Positions 43,403 through 51,222 of a stretch of 64,000 nucleotides of DNA are shown here, piece by piece (positions within the stretch are counted from its first letter, which is position 1; the number at the start of each line of letters is the position of its first letter). This DNA is from CANLBN01 sp050633525. GTDB lineage: Bacteria > Pseudomonadota > Gammaproteobacteria > Pseudomonadales > Cellvibrionaceae. The DNA lies in the NCBI GenBank assembly GCA_050633525.1, contig JBOEGR010000026.1, forward strand, positions 1-64,000. Reading direction: 5' to 3'. Under the pieces are notes generated by a model, which was not told the origin of the DNA, made no database searches, and worked only from the letters and a program-made list of their open reading frames with translations. Both the position numbers and the translations under genes were made by a program.

Positions 43403-44757
43403 GACTTGTTTTGCGTTGGAGGCTGGTTGGGTTTGTTGCGCCGGCGCTGCTTACGGGGCTTATTGGGGGTGAGTTCTCTTACCATTCGTTCTTGATTCTC
43501 TTCGTTGGCATGTTGAAATTGTTCCCACCATGGGCCTAAACCATCAAGTTCCTCGCCAGCGGCTTCTCTAGCAAGTAAGAAATCGAAGCCAGCTCTAAAT
43601 TTAGGGTGGTCAAGTAGGCGATAAGCGCGCTTACCGTTGCGGTTAGGAAGGCGCCATTGCAGTTCCCAGATTTGTCTCATCGGTATTAAAAAGCGCTTAG
43701 GGATCATGATGCGTTGTAATTGGCGGCTAATGGTAGATTGAGATGCGTCATTAAAAGCATCGAACTCACTAGCTCCTTTTGCTTTGAGAAATAATAAACG
43801 GTCATGCATGGCTGGCCATAGTAATGCAGCGTAGATAAATGCGGGTGTGACGCGCTTGTTCGAGCGAATCCGCTTATCGGTATTGAGCATGACCTCATCA
43901 ATTAAAGGCTGGTAGTAAGGGTTATTTTGCAGCACCTTAGCCGTGTCGGGGAATAATTGCTGAAATAGGCCATGATCACTGAGTAAGGAATAGGTCGCTG
44001 TAGCGCAGCCATTGAGAAACAGTTTGAGGATTTCGTCGAATAGCCGTGCGGGTGGTACATGCGATAGTAATTCTGCCTGCTCACGGATCGGTGCTTCAGT
44101 GGCGGGTTCAATACTAAATCCCAATTTTGCTGCAAAACGCACCGCTCTTAATAGCCGCACAGGATCTTCTGTGTAGCGTGTTGTAGGGTCACCGATCATG
44201 CGTAATTGACGATTTTCTATATCACTAACACCGCTAGTGTAGTCATACAGCGCAAAATCTTTGCTGGAGTAGTACAGGGCATTGACTGTAAAGTCGCGTC
44301 GAAGAGCGTCACTCTCCATATCTCCGTAAACATTATCTCTTAATAGTTGGCCGGTATCGGACTCTACTTGTTGGTTAGATTCGCTATTTTGGCCTCTAAA
44401 GGTCGTGACTTCTATGATTTCAGGGCCAAAGCGTACGTGTACGATTTTAAAGCGGCGTCCAATAATGCGGGAGTTGCGAAATAAAGTTTTGACCTGTTCG
44501 GGTGTTGCATCGGTAGCAACATCAAAATCTTTGGGGGAATTATCGAGAAGAAGATCTCGTACACCTCCGCCCACAAGATAACCCTCAAAACCAGACTGGT
44601 TGAGCCGATTCATGACTTTAAGTGCACTGGGGCTAATATTGCGACGTGAGATATCGTGCTTTTCTCTAGGAATAACCTGTAGTCGGTTTCCTCCCTTAGG
44701 GGCCTTTTCGGACTCGTGTGAGTTGGGAGAGAGAAGTGTAAACAGCCGTTTGATCAT
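43399..44757 (-). CDS. pcnB: Poly(A) polymerase I PcnB
   Basis: PcnB adds 3' poly(A) tails that mark RNAs for decay. The 452-residue protein has the class II nucleotidyltransferase head with GYLVGGGVRDLLLDNSPKDFD (metal-binding Asp pair) and RRDFTVNALYY, the RLLRAVRFAAKLGF helix, and a basic, Arg/Lys/Pro-rich C-terminal tail (KPRKQRRRNKPNQPP) for RNA binding. It is distinguished from Cca by this tail and by the GGGVRD block. It overlaps folK by four bases. The CrcZ-like sRNA candidate ends 105 bases upstream, on the same strand. Confidence 0.96.
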   Translation of the reverse strand: MIKRLFTLLSPNSHESEKAPKGGNRLQVIPREKHDISRRNISPSALKVMNRLNQSGFEGYLVGGGVRDLLLDNSPKDFDVATDATPEQVKTLFRNSRIIGRRFKIVHVRFGPEIIEVTTFRGQNSESNQQVESDTGQLLRDNVYGDMESDALRRDFTVNALYYSSKDFALYDYTSGVSDIENRQLRMIGDPTTRYTEDPVRLLRAVRFAAKLGFSIEPATEAPIREQAELLSHVPPARLFDEILKLFLNGCATATYSLLSDHGLFQQLFPDTAKVLQNNPYYQPLIDEVMLNTDKRIRSNKRVTPAFIYAALLWPAMHDRLLFLKAKGASEFDAFNDASQSTISRQLQRIMIPKRFLIPMRQIWELQWRLPNRNGKRAYRLLDHPKFRAGFDFLLAREAAGEELDGLGPWWEQFQHANEENQERMVRELTPNKPRKQRRRNKPNQPPTQNKS

Positions 44758-44861
44758 GAATTCTGGGAAGAATGACTAAAGACGGTGATTCTAACATGTT
44801 ATTGCTGCTTTTGTGCTCTGTTAGATTTGTGAGGGTAAACGTGATGTTTTTATAGCAGGCA

Positions 44862-45064
44862 TAACAAAACGGGAAAGTACTTTGGACTTTCCCGTTGTTG
44901 TGTCATTTTATTCACAGAGTCATTTATTCTTATAATGGGGCTTCCATGCTGGTTTCGAATATTCTCGAAACTCCTCCCGCTTGGTCAATCAAAAACGCTT
45001 TTCTTATTATTATTTATTGTTCTTATGGTTATTTTGTTTTTATTCTTTATTGTTTTTATTATAC
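44862..45064 (-). ncRNA. crcZ: Candidate CrcZ-like regulatory sRNA (Hfq/Crc decoy)
   Basis: This sRNA is predicted on the minus strand with a start near 45064, 12 bases from a sigma-54 -24/-12 element, and an end after the hairpin at 44868-44896. The 5' part is almost all A with spaced pyrimidines. AANAAYAA matches occur at 45057-45050, 45047-45040, 45041-45034, 45024-45017, 45014-45007 and 44931-44924, plus overlapping ones. Such CA motifs bind Hfq in CrcZ of Pseudomonas and titrate Hfq/Crc to relieve catabolite repression. A 7-bp hairpin (44971-44965 with 44958-44952) lies in the middle. The position upstream of pcnB and the same strand as cbrB match crcZ. At about 200 nt it is shorter than the roughly 400 nt of the P. 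aeruginosa RNA. No expression data; Crc is not in the window. Confidence 0.65.
44863..44896 (-). terminator. Terminator of the CrcZ-like sRNA
   Basis: On the minus strand AACGGGAAAGT (44896-44886) pairs perfectly over 11 bp with 44878-44868 around a 7-base loop, followed by TTTTGTT. On the plus strand the hairpin lacks a T-run, so it terminates leftward transcription upstream of pcnB. Confidence 0.85.
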
Positions 45065-45073
45065 AAATACATA

Positions 45074-45090
45074 TAGCATTCTATGTGCCA
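45074..45090 (-). promoter_or_regulatory. Sigma-54 -24/-12 promoter of the CrcZ-like sRNA
   Basis: On the minus strand TGGCAC (45090-45085) is followed by ATGCT with GG (45089-45088) and GC (45077-45076) exactly ten bases apart, the invariant sigma-54 spacing. Five of the six -24 consensus bases and the GC with a following T are kept. Transcription should start about 12 bases further, near 45064. Confidence 0.75.
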
Positions 45091-45164
45091 GTCTTAAAAA
45101 GTTCTTATTTATCAGTTATTTATCATTTTTGGCGCTTTATTATTACAATTTGAAATAAGGCTTT

Positions 45165-45213
45165 TGTTACCAATGGTTACACTTATATGTAACTATTATT
45201 CCTGTAGGTAACA
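45165..45213. promoter_or_regulatory. Nested TGTTAC/GTAACA palindromes (candidate CbrB activator sites)
   Basis: On the plus strand TGTTACC (45165-45171), GTTACA (45176-45181), TGTAAC (45188-45193) and GGTAACA (45207-45213) form two nested inverted pairs. The cluster lies about 75-125 bp upstream of the sigma-54 promoter, the usual distance for an enhancer-binding protein. From memory, CbrB recognises TGTTAC-type half-sites upstream of crcZ in Pseudomonas. The cluster could also serve the rightward gene at 45352. Confidence 0.6.
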
Positions 45214-45351
45214 CTTGATGTCGTTTTTGGTGCCAAGCTGTCAAATGCATTCCTTGTCAATCTTTCAGCTTTTATTCAGTTTGAGTTGCTTACACTTGCC
45301 CCCAAGCTCTTATGAGTAGAGCTAGATTGTCAAAATAAAGGGGGAGACCTT

Positions 45352-45813
45352 ATGAAAATGACACATTATTTAAGTACTGCTTTATTGGCTCTGGGCTTGT
45401 TGTCTGGGGTAAGTACTGTTCATGCTAAGCCACAAATAATAGAAGATCTTGAAAGATTATTGCCTCACAACCAAATAAAGAAACATATTGAGCGTAAAAA
45501 AGACAAGGGGCGTCGCTATTACAACGATGATCACCGGCCACATCCAGATACTAAGCATTCTAAGCATCACTATCATTATCATGGTAAGCATGATCGCTAT
45601 AAGAAGCATAAAAAGTACAAAAAGTATCATCGGCATGATCATTACTATCATGACCGTCATTATCGCGGTGATCGTTATTATAATGGATGGAACCGCCATG
45701 ATAGATATCATTATCACAAGCATGGCCGTCATGACCGTCGCTATTATCATGATCATCGCCGTCAGGTGTACAAGCGCAAGCCACATAGTGAAAGATACTA
45801 TTACTACAATTGA
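45352..45813 (+). CDS. Secreted His/Tyr/Arg/Lys-rich protein of unknown function
   Basis: This 153-residue protein has a clear signal peptide (ALLALGLLSGVSTVHA before KPQ). The mature part is very low in hydrophobic residues and made of short HY, HH, DRY, RYY and KKY units; I count about 24 His and 21 Tyr in about 128 residues. A short amphipathic start (IIEDLERLLPHNQIKKHIE) precedes the repetitive region. Such composition suggests metal binding (Zn, Cu or Ni), or electrostatic or wall interaction, but no family is recognised. The ribosome-binding site is strong (GGGGGAG) and a terminator follows at 45889. It is a real gene despite several overlapping frames caused by the repetitive codons. 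Confidence 0.8.
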   Translation: MKMTHYLSTALLALGLLSGVSTVHAKPQIIEDLERLLPHNQIKKHIERKKDKGRRYYNDDHRPHPDTKHSKHHYHYHGKHDRYKKHKKYKKYHRHDHYYHDRHYRGDRYYNGWNRHDRYHYHKHGRHDRRYYHDHRRQVYKRKPHSERYYYYN

Positions 45814-45888
45814 GCGCACTCAGAGATCTGTGTTGCAGGGCTTAAACCACTGCAATCTTAAGTGCTAATTGAAGTGTAAAAGTTTGAT

Positions 45889-45928
45889 GCCGCCGTCCTA
45901 TATCTACCTCATAGGCGGCGGCTTTTTT
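45889..45928 (+). terminator. Intrinsic terminator of the His/Tyr-rich gene
   Basis: GCCGCC (45889-45894) pairs with GGCGGC (45917-45922) and is followed by six T (45923-45928). The loop is about 22 bases, longer than usual, but the G+C-rich stem and T-run are clear. Confidence 0.75.
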
Positions 45929-46928
45929 GCGTATTGCTTATAGCTTCCATATACTCCGCACAGATGAGTACAGCTATGGTTTTAGGAGGCATGATATCGA
46001 TACGGCATTTATATTTTCGACCATAGCGCCGATCTTTTTGATGATATTGCTGGGTGTCTTATTGAAACGATGGGGTGTGATTAACGCCAACTTTATTTCG
46101 GTATCATCCAAACTGGTGTTTAACCTTACTTTACCGGCACTGATTTTTCTAAAAGTGTCGTCCCTTGATTCAAGTGCCCCTGTCCCCTTTTCTATTGTCG
46201 CCATAATAGTATCGGTTACCGTTGGTGTATTTATTGTTACTTGGCTTATTGCTGCAAGATGGATAGCATCTGGTGCAAGCCTTGGTGCATTTATGCAGGG
46301 CAGTTATAGAGGTAATTTTGCAACAGTGGGTTTGGCCGCGTCAGCAGGAGTTTATGGTGTCGACGGTTTGTCGCAAGCGGCATTATTACTCGCTTTTGTT
46401 GTGCCTTTATATAATATATTAGGCGTTATTGCCTTAGTGGTACCCTTGGGTAAGGAATATAAGTTATCACGTATCGATATTGTTAAAGAGCTATTCCTAA
46501 ATCCTATTGTGTTGGCTGTTGTGTTTGCCCTCCCTTTTTCTTATTTTGATTTATCCCTACCATCATTTGTTCATAATACAGGTAATTACCTGGCGGAATT
46601 GACCATTCCTCTAGCTTTGATTGGTGTGGGTGGTACCTTACAGTTTGTTGACCGAGGTTATTCGTTTAAGCAGGCTTTGCTGGCAAGTATAATTAAAGTC
46701 GTATTGCTACCCCTTGTCGGGGTAGGTGTTGCTTCTATGTTTGGTTTTAGGGGGCAGGATTTAGGTATTTTATTTATTTTTTTCGCATGTCCTACCACTA
46801 TGGCGACATTTATTATGGCTCAGGCAATGGGAGCCGATCATAAGCTCGCTAGTGCTATCGTTGCTATGGCAACGTGTATGAGTGCAGCGACCATGGTTGT
46901 TGGGCTGTCTTTATTGGATTACCTCTGA
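45927..46928 (+). CDS. AEC-family (auxin efflux carrier-like) transporter, start unresolved
   Basis: This inner-membrane protein has about ten helices in two halves of a membrane transport (AEC) fold. The first conserved helix is FIFSTIAPIFLMILLGVLLKRWG, and the motif GSYRGNFATVGLAA and the later ACPTTMATFIMAQAMGAD are typical. The substrate is unknown; bacterial relatives export or import malate, malonate or other carboxylates. The reading frame opens at a TTG (45927) within the upstream terminator T-run, which cannot be the true start. An excellent AGGAGG site (45984-45989) precedes an ATG at 45991, but that ATG is out of frame by one base. One missing base near 46000 would join them. The 3' end overlaps the convergent lipoprotein gene. 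Confidence 0.82.
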   Translation: MRIAYSFHILRTDEYSYGFRRHDIDTAFIFSTIAPIFLMILLGVLLKRWGVINANFISVSSKLVFNLTLPALIFLKVSSLDSSAPVPFSIVAIIVSVTVGVFIVTWLIAARWIASGASLGAFMQGSYRGNFATVGLAASAGVYGVDGLSQAALLLAFVVPLYNILGVIALVVPLGKEYKLSRIDIVKELFLNPIVLAVVFALPFSYFDLSLPSFVHNTGNYLAELTIPLALIGVGGTLQFVDRGYSFKQALLASIIKVVLLPLVGVGVASMFGFRGQDLGILFIFFACPTTMATFIMAQAMGADHKLASAIVAMATCMSAATMVVGLSLLDYL

Positions 46929-47282
46929 CTTTTGTTTTAAATAACCTTGGTATTCAAGCCAAATATTATAATCTTCATAATTCTTCGATTCAGGGTTCTC
47001 CTGTCTCCATTTTTTGAAGCTGTTGAAACTGTCATTTTCTATTTTTGAGTTTTTTATTGATCTTTTGTTTGCCGCTACAATTCTTTTTGATTCTATCTTT
47101 TCTTTGGTTCTATTTTCTTTAGGCCCTTTATTGAGAATTTCGTTTTCGTAGCGATAACTTAGCCGGTCGCCACCAAATAGTTCATTAGGGTCGATTGAAT
47201 AATCCGCAGTGCCTAAATCTAAAAAAGTGCAGGATGTCAGTGTGCTAATAAATAAGGCGGCAATAAAAAAATGAGGTTTCAT
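46911..47282 (-). CDS. Small predicted lipoprotein
   Basis: This 123-residue protein has a lipobox (STLTSC, Cys at about residue 18), so it should be lipid-anchored. The residue after Cys is Thr, suggesting outer-membrane sorting. The mature part is polar, rich in Lys, Glu and Asn, and has no recognised domain. A C-terminal segment FKKWRQENPESKNYEDYNIWLEYQ, about 25 residues, is predicted helical. It overlaps the AEC transporter's 3' end by 18 bases in the convergent direction. The AT-rich region upstream (47283-47597) is shared with the divergent porin gene. The function is unknown. Confidence 0.7.
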   Translation of the reverse strand: MKPHFFIAALFISTLTSCTFLDLGTADYSIDPNELFGGDRLSYRYENEILNKGPKENRTKEKIESKRIVAANKRSIKNSKIENDSFNSFKKWRQENPESKNYEDYNIWLEYQGYLKQKSEVIQ

Positions 47283-47597
47283 AATGGCAGATATTTTTTT
47301 AATGGTTGTTAAGAAATTATTTCATATTCTGTTTATGTAAAATATACGATTTTTCGTATTGTTTCTAATGTTTTTATTGGAATAAATAAACTTTATGAAA
47401 TTTATGATTTAAATTAATTTAATTTCTGTAATTGCAGATAAATTTAATGCTTATAATGATCAATATGTTTTTAAATGCGATTTAAGTTCTAAATCTTTAT
47501 TTGGTAAGTGGCCTTGCTATAAATTTCCTCCGGCTGCAGGCGTTCTTCGACAAGAAGAGTGTTTGTTGGTTAATAATAATTATTCACGGGGTGAAAT
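47283..47597. promoter_or_regulatory. Divergent lipoprotein/porin promoter region with a dyad
   Basis: This 315-bp, very AT-rich non-coding region lies between divergent genes. ATACGA (47344-47349) and TCGTAT (47354-47359) form a 6-bp dyad separated by four T and might be an operator. A GG...GC pair around 47501 has 11, not 10, intervening bases and is not a valid sigma-54 element. No RNA gene is seen. Confidence 0.4.
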
Positions 47598-48593
47598 ATG
47601 ATTAAGAGTAATGCTTCAAAATTGAAGTTAACGGCTTTAGCTACATGTTTGGCTGCAGGTTTAGCGGCTAACCCTGCTAATGCAACAATAACTTTGTATG
47701 AGAAGGGTCCTTTAAAATACAAGCTAAAAGGTGATTGGCAGATTCAGTTCGATCAAGATGTCGGTGATGATAGAGAGCTCGACCTTGAGTATGATGATTT
47801 AGAGTTAAAGAATATTATTACTTATGATCTTGGTAATGGTATGACCGCTTTTGGTGAAGTGCATTTTGGCTTTGATAATGGTGGTAACCGTGAAAACCGT
47901 GACAATGCTACTCGATTCGAAGAAGGGTTTCTAGGTTTAGACTTCGGGGGTCATAAGATTTCAATAGGTCAAACCAATAGTGCCGGTGATGAGTTTGGTG
48001 TTGAAAAAGCCTATGAAAAAGTCGGGGTTGCCGAAGATGGGTTTGAAGAAATTCGTGACAGAGGTGATGATCTAATCCGTTACGATGGTGGGTTCGGTCC
48101 AGTATCTATAGCTAGTTCTTATGAGTTAGAGTCGGAAGGCGATTTGCAATCACATTTTGATATATTTGCGGCTGTGAAGTTTGCTGGTGCCAAAATTGCT
48201 TTTGCTTATATGGATTACAGTGATGAAGCTAATGCCGCAGAGCTTCTTGATGGTGATGTAGATGTTGAGCGTGAAGTTACGGGTATTAGTTTTTCTTATG
48301 CAATTGGATCTGTAGATTTTGGCGCTGACTTTAGTGCTATCGATTACGATGAAAGAGATGATGATGTTGAAATTTATAACGTCGTTGCTGGTTTTAAGGT
48401 TGGTCCAACTGGCTACATTGGTCTGGGCGTTAATAATATCGATGATGGAACTGATGACGTTTCAGGTTGGTATGCTAATTACACATATAAGTTTGCTAAT
48501 GCGAAAAACGTTCGTTTGTTAGCAGAAGTTGGTGATAACGATGCAGATGATACTGATGTGGGTTATGTATTAGGTTTTCGCATTTTGTTGTAA
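47598..48593 (+). CDS. Gram-negative porin
   Basis: This 331-residue outer-membrane protein has a signal peptide ending near residue 29 (LAANPANA). The mature part is an Asp/Glu-rich beta-barrel with alternating strands (DWQIQFDQD, GLDFGGHKISIGQTNSAGDEFG) and ends with GFRILL, whose last residues fit barrel insertion poorly compared with terminal Phe. The GLDFGGHKISIGQ block is the general porin eyelet neighbourhood. It lies 2 genes from the tctCBA transporter and its CitAB-like sensor, so it may be the outer-membrane entry route for their substrate. The ribosome-binding site is GGGG(TG)A at 47588-47593. Two hairpins follow, the second a good terminator. Confidence 0.85.
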   Translation: MIKSNASKLKLTALATCLAAGLAANPANATITLYEKGPLKYKLKGDWQIQFDQDVGDDRELDLEYDDLELKNIITYDLGNGMTAFGEVHFGFDNGGNRENRDNATRFEEGFLGLDFGGHKISIGQTNSAGDEFGVEKAYEKVGVAEDGFEEIRDRGDDLIRYDGGFGPVSIASSYELESEGDLQSHFDIFAAVKFAGAKIAFAYMDYSDEANAAELLDGDVDVEREVTGISFSYAIGSVDFGADFSAIDYDERDDDVEIYNVVAGFKVGPTGYIGLGVNNIDDGTDDVSGWYANYTYKFANAKNVRLLAEVGDNDADDTDVGYVLGFRILL

Positions 48594-48618
48594 TTGTTGA
48601 TTGCTTTTTCATGTGATA

Positions 48619-48648
48619 GACCTTACAGGTTGCCTCCTGTGTAAGGTC
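48619..48648 (+). terminator. Hairpin after the porin gene
   Basis: GACCTTACA (48619-48627) pairs with TGTAAGGTC (48640-48648) over nine base pairs. Only short T stretches follow, so alone it is a weak terminator, and it may instead protect the porin mRNA 3' end. Confidence 0.55.
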
Positions 48649-48660
48649 TCTCCCTTTTAT

Positions 48661-48684
48661 GGCTGATGAGAATCAGCCTTTTTT
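48661..48684 (+). terminator. Intrinsic terminator after the porin gene
   Basis: GGCTGAT (48661-48667) pairs with ATCAGCC (48672-48678) around a 4-base loop, followed by six T. It ends the porin transcript and overlaps the last codon of the convergent response-regulator gene. Confidence 0.85.
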
Positions 48685-49381
48685 ATTGTTGTGAGACCTT
48701 GTATTTTCTTTCTGGTCTTCCGACAGTGCCGTAATTGACTTCAGCTTGCAGTTCATTTATAGATGTTAAGTACTCTAAGTAACGTCTTGCTGTGGTTCTA
48801 CTGGCTCCAATTATTTCTCCTACTTCCTCTGCGCTTTTGCTGCTTTTTTTTGTTGGTGAATTAAATATGTTTCTGATTCTTTTCAAAGTTAAAGAGTCTA
48901 TTCCTTTTGGTAAACGTTCTTCTTCTTTTTTATTTGCATTGTTTTGCATTTTTGGAATTATTGAGTCAACATCACATTGATTTATAGACATTATATTTTT
49001 TAATTTTTCGCTATGTTTTTGATAGTTTGTTAAAGTCTCTTTTAGTCTGTCAAATGTTAAAGGTTTTAGAATGTAATCAAATATCCCTCCTCTTAATGCT
49101 GCTTTAAGTGTCTTTGCTTCTTTCGATGCAGTAACTAAAATGATGTCTATGTTACTGTTCTTTGAACGAAGTGTTCTGAGTAAATCTAAGCCAGTTCCAG
49201 ATGGAAATTGTATGTCCAAAAGTAATAAGTCCGGATTTAACACGTCTACTAAATCTTCTGTTTCGCTAAGGTCATGAGCTATGCCAATAAGTTCAAAGCC
49301 ATGTATACGCTCTAAAAAGCGTTTCTGTATTTCAGCTATTTTAGCGTCATCTTCTGCGATAATAACTTGTATCTCATTCAT
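48683..49381 (-). CDS. CitB/DcuR-family response regulator
   Basis: This 232-residue cytoplasmic regulator has a receiver domain (EDD near residue 10, phospho-acceptor Asp in LLLLDIQFPSG, Lys in YILKPL) and a C-terminal HTH typical of CitB/DcuR regulators (SAEEVGEIIGASRTTARRYL). It is encoded just downstream of a CitA/DcuS-type kinase (25-base gap), so the two form a pair. The divergent gene is tctC of a tripartite tricarboxylate transporter, making that operon the likely target. The porin on the other side may be co-regulated. Confidence 0.9.
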   Translation of the reverse strand: MNEIQVIIAEDDAKIAEIQKRFLERIHGFELIGIAHDLSETEDLVDVLNPDLLLLDIQFPSGTGLDLLRTLRSKNSNIDIILVTASKEAKTLKAALRGGIFDYILKPLTFDRLKETLTNYQKHSEKLKNIMSINQCDVDSIIPKMQNNANKKEEERLPKGIDSLTLKRIRNIFNSPTKKSSKSAEEVGEIIGASRTTARRYLEYLTSINELQAEVNYGTVGRPERKYKVSQQ

Positions 49382-49406
49382 GATTATCTACTTTTTATAC
49401 AGATGT

Positions 49407-51002
49407 TTATTTTTTGGGTATATAGATAGTAAAAATACTGCCTTCGTTATGTTGCTTTATGGTTATGCCACCACTCATCCCTGTGAGTAATTCTCTAACT
49501 AAATGGAGGCCTATCCCATGGCCAATGCCTGTCTTGCTTGTAATCCCTTTGTCAAATATTTTCTCTTCGATATTTTCTGAAATTCCACCGCCTTCGTCTT
49601 CTATCTCGAAAATTAAATCGTTGCCCAAATCGGTCATAGATAAAAATATCTTTCCTCCTGCTCCTTTGTTTTTTAATGTCGCATCAAAGGCGTTATCAAT
49701 TAAATTACCTATAACACTGACTATTTTTTCTCTTGGTAGCTTTAGAGGTAATTGAGACATCTGGCTTTCTGGATCGATGATTAAGTTTAAGCCTAGTTCA
49801 CGAGCACGATTGTATTTTCCCAGTAGGCATCCTGCAATAACGGCATCTGGTACTGATTTCATTAATAGTTGAATTAGACCTTGGTGATCTTGGCTTTCCT
49901 GACCAATTAATTCGAGTGCATTGTCATACGCCCCAATCTGTATCAGTCCTGCTATTGTATGTAATTTATTGGAATATTCATGTGCCTGACTCCGCAAGCT
50001 ATCAGCATATTGTTTGATTCTAGTTAGCTGTTGGCTTACGAGATCTAGCTCATCTTTGCGCCTAAAGCTTGACACTACACCTGTGATTTTATTGTTTTGT
50101 TTTAAGGGGAGGCGATTGGCAATAAGGTTGTGGCTGTTATGACAGACTTCTTGATCGAATTGAGGCTTGCCGGATTCAAGTACGTTTAGCATGGAGCTAT
50201 CCTGAAGGATATGGGAAATATGTTGTCCTGTTAATTGACTATTTTCCGGTAAGCCTAAAGTTTCAATAGCTGTTTTATTTGCTGTAGTAATCTCCCCCTG
50301 ACTGTTGATGGCGATAATGCCTTCTCTGATTGATTCTAATGTGGCTTTTTGTTCTTCAAATAGTTGGGCTATCTGTTCGGGCTCTAAACCAAATATTGCT
50401 TTTTTAAAATGATTCGCCAGCCAAACGGCAATCAAAATGCTAAATAAAAGAGTTACAGTAATAACGATAACAAGAGTCCATTGATGTTGTTGAATAATGG
50501 ACTCTACCTTTTGTAAGTCATAGCCTACGGAGACAATACCAATAATTTCCTTCCCATCGTATACCGGTGCTTTCCCTCGCATTGACCAGCCTAGGCTACC
50601 TAAGGCCTTGGATATGTAGCCCTTACCTTGGATAAGTGCTTCCGCGTTGTCGTCCCCCTCATCATCCTTCATTGAAAAACCGATCTTATTTGGGTTCGGG
50701 TGGGCAATTCTTATGCCTTCTTTGTCCCCGATGACAACGAACCGAGCCTGTATATTTTTAGCCAATTTAAGGCTAAGCGGTTGCAAAAATGCTGTGTTGC
50801 TATTTTTGACAGCGTGAATGATTTCAGGCACAGAGGAAATAGTATTGGCAACATTTAGGGCTTGTTGGCCTATCTGCTCACTCAAAGAATCTTTAAGGTT
50901 ATGTATGGCAAATAGACCAATAAAGCCCGTTTGTATGACAGCGACTAAGCCAATGATCAACATCATTTGGCTTCTTAACTTGAAGCGGTAGTTTAAATTC
51001 AT
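49407..51002 (-). CDS. CitA/DcuS-type sensor histidine kinase
   Basis: This inner-membrane kinase of about 531 residues has a transmembrane helix (about 13-32), a periplasmic PAS-like sensor domain (about 35-165, with RIAHPNPNKIGFSMKDDEG), a second helix, a cytoplasmic PAS and a SpoOB-type HisKA (AHEYSNKLHTIAGLIQIG, phospho-acceptor His). The HATPase has NLIDNAFDATL, DEGGGI and GHGIGLHLVREL. This family senses citrate or C4-dicarboxylates outside the cell. The frame opens at a TTG (51089), but the ATG at 51002 is the plausible start. It is divergent from the tctCBA operon. Confidence 0.9.
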   Translation of the reverse strand: MNLNYRFKLRSQMMLIIGLVAVIQTGFIGLFAIHNLKDSLSEQIGQQALNVANTISSVPEIIHAVKNSNTAFLQPLSLKLAKNIQARFVVIGDKEGIRIAHPNPNKIGFSMKDDEGDDNAEALIQGKGYISKALGSLGWSMRGKAPVYDGKEIIGIVSVGYDLQKVESIIQQHQWTLVIVITVTLLFSILIAVWLANHFKKAIFGLEPEQIAQLFEEQKATLESIREGIIAINSQGEITTANKTAIETLGLPENSQLTGQHISHILQDSSMLNVLESGKPQFDQEVCHNSHNLIANRLPLKQNNKITGVVSSFRRKDELDLVSQQLTRIKQYADSLRSQAHEYSNKLHTIAGLIQIGAYDNALELIGQESQDHQGLIQLLMKSVPDAVIAGCLLGKYNRARELGLNLIIDPESQMSQLPLKLPREKIVSVIGNLIDNAFDATLKNKGAGGKIFLSMTDLGNDLIFEIEDEGGGISENIEEKIFDKGITSKTGIGHGIGLHLVRELLTGMSGGITIKQHNEGSIFTIYIPKK

Positions 51003-51222
51003 TTTTATTATCGTGAGATATATGTCTCTATTTTCAGTTAATAAGGATAATGAAGTTGGTGAAAAAATACTCGTAAACAATATGAACAAAATGATCTAAA
51101 TATCCTGAATACCCATTAAGTATAGAAGCTTTATCTCTCAATGCTTGCCTGATTACTATTGCTCATCGTCGATCAATATAAAAGCATAGGCGTATCAAAA
51201 CTAATAATTATAGGAGAGAACA

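Noticed and set aside
44895..45158. Open frames of 72-87 codons on the plus strand over the CrcZ candidate
   Set aside because: They are Phe-, Tyr- and Ile-rich products read from the T-rich complement of the sRNA. They lack a ribosome-binding site and cover the minus-strand sigma-54 promoter and transcript.
45457..45868. Open frames in other phases and on the opposite strand of the His/Tyr-rich gene
   Set aside because: They come from the repetitive CAT/CAC/TAT codons. Only the frame at 45352-45813 has a signal peptide and a good ribosome-binding site.
47495..47525. A second sigma-54-like element before the porin (GG...TTGC)
   Set aside because: GG and GC are separated by 11 bases, not 10, and no activator sites were found, so it is unlikely to work.
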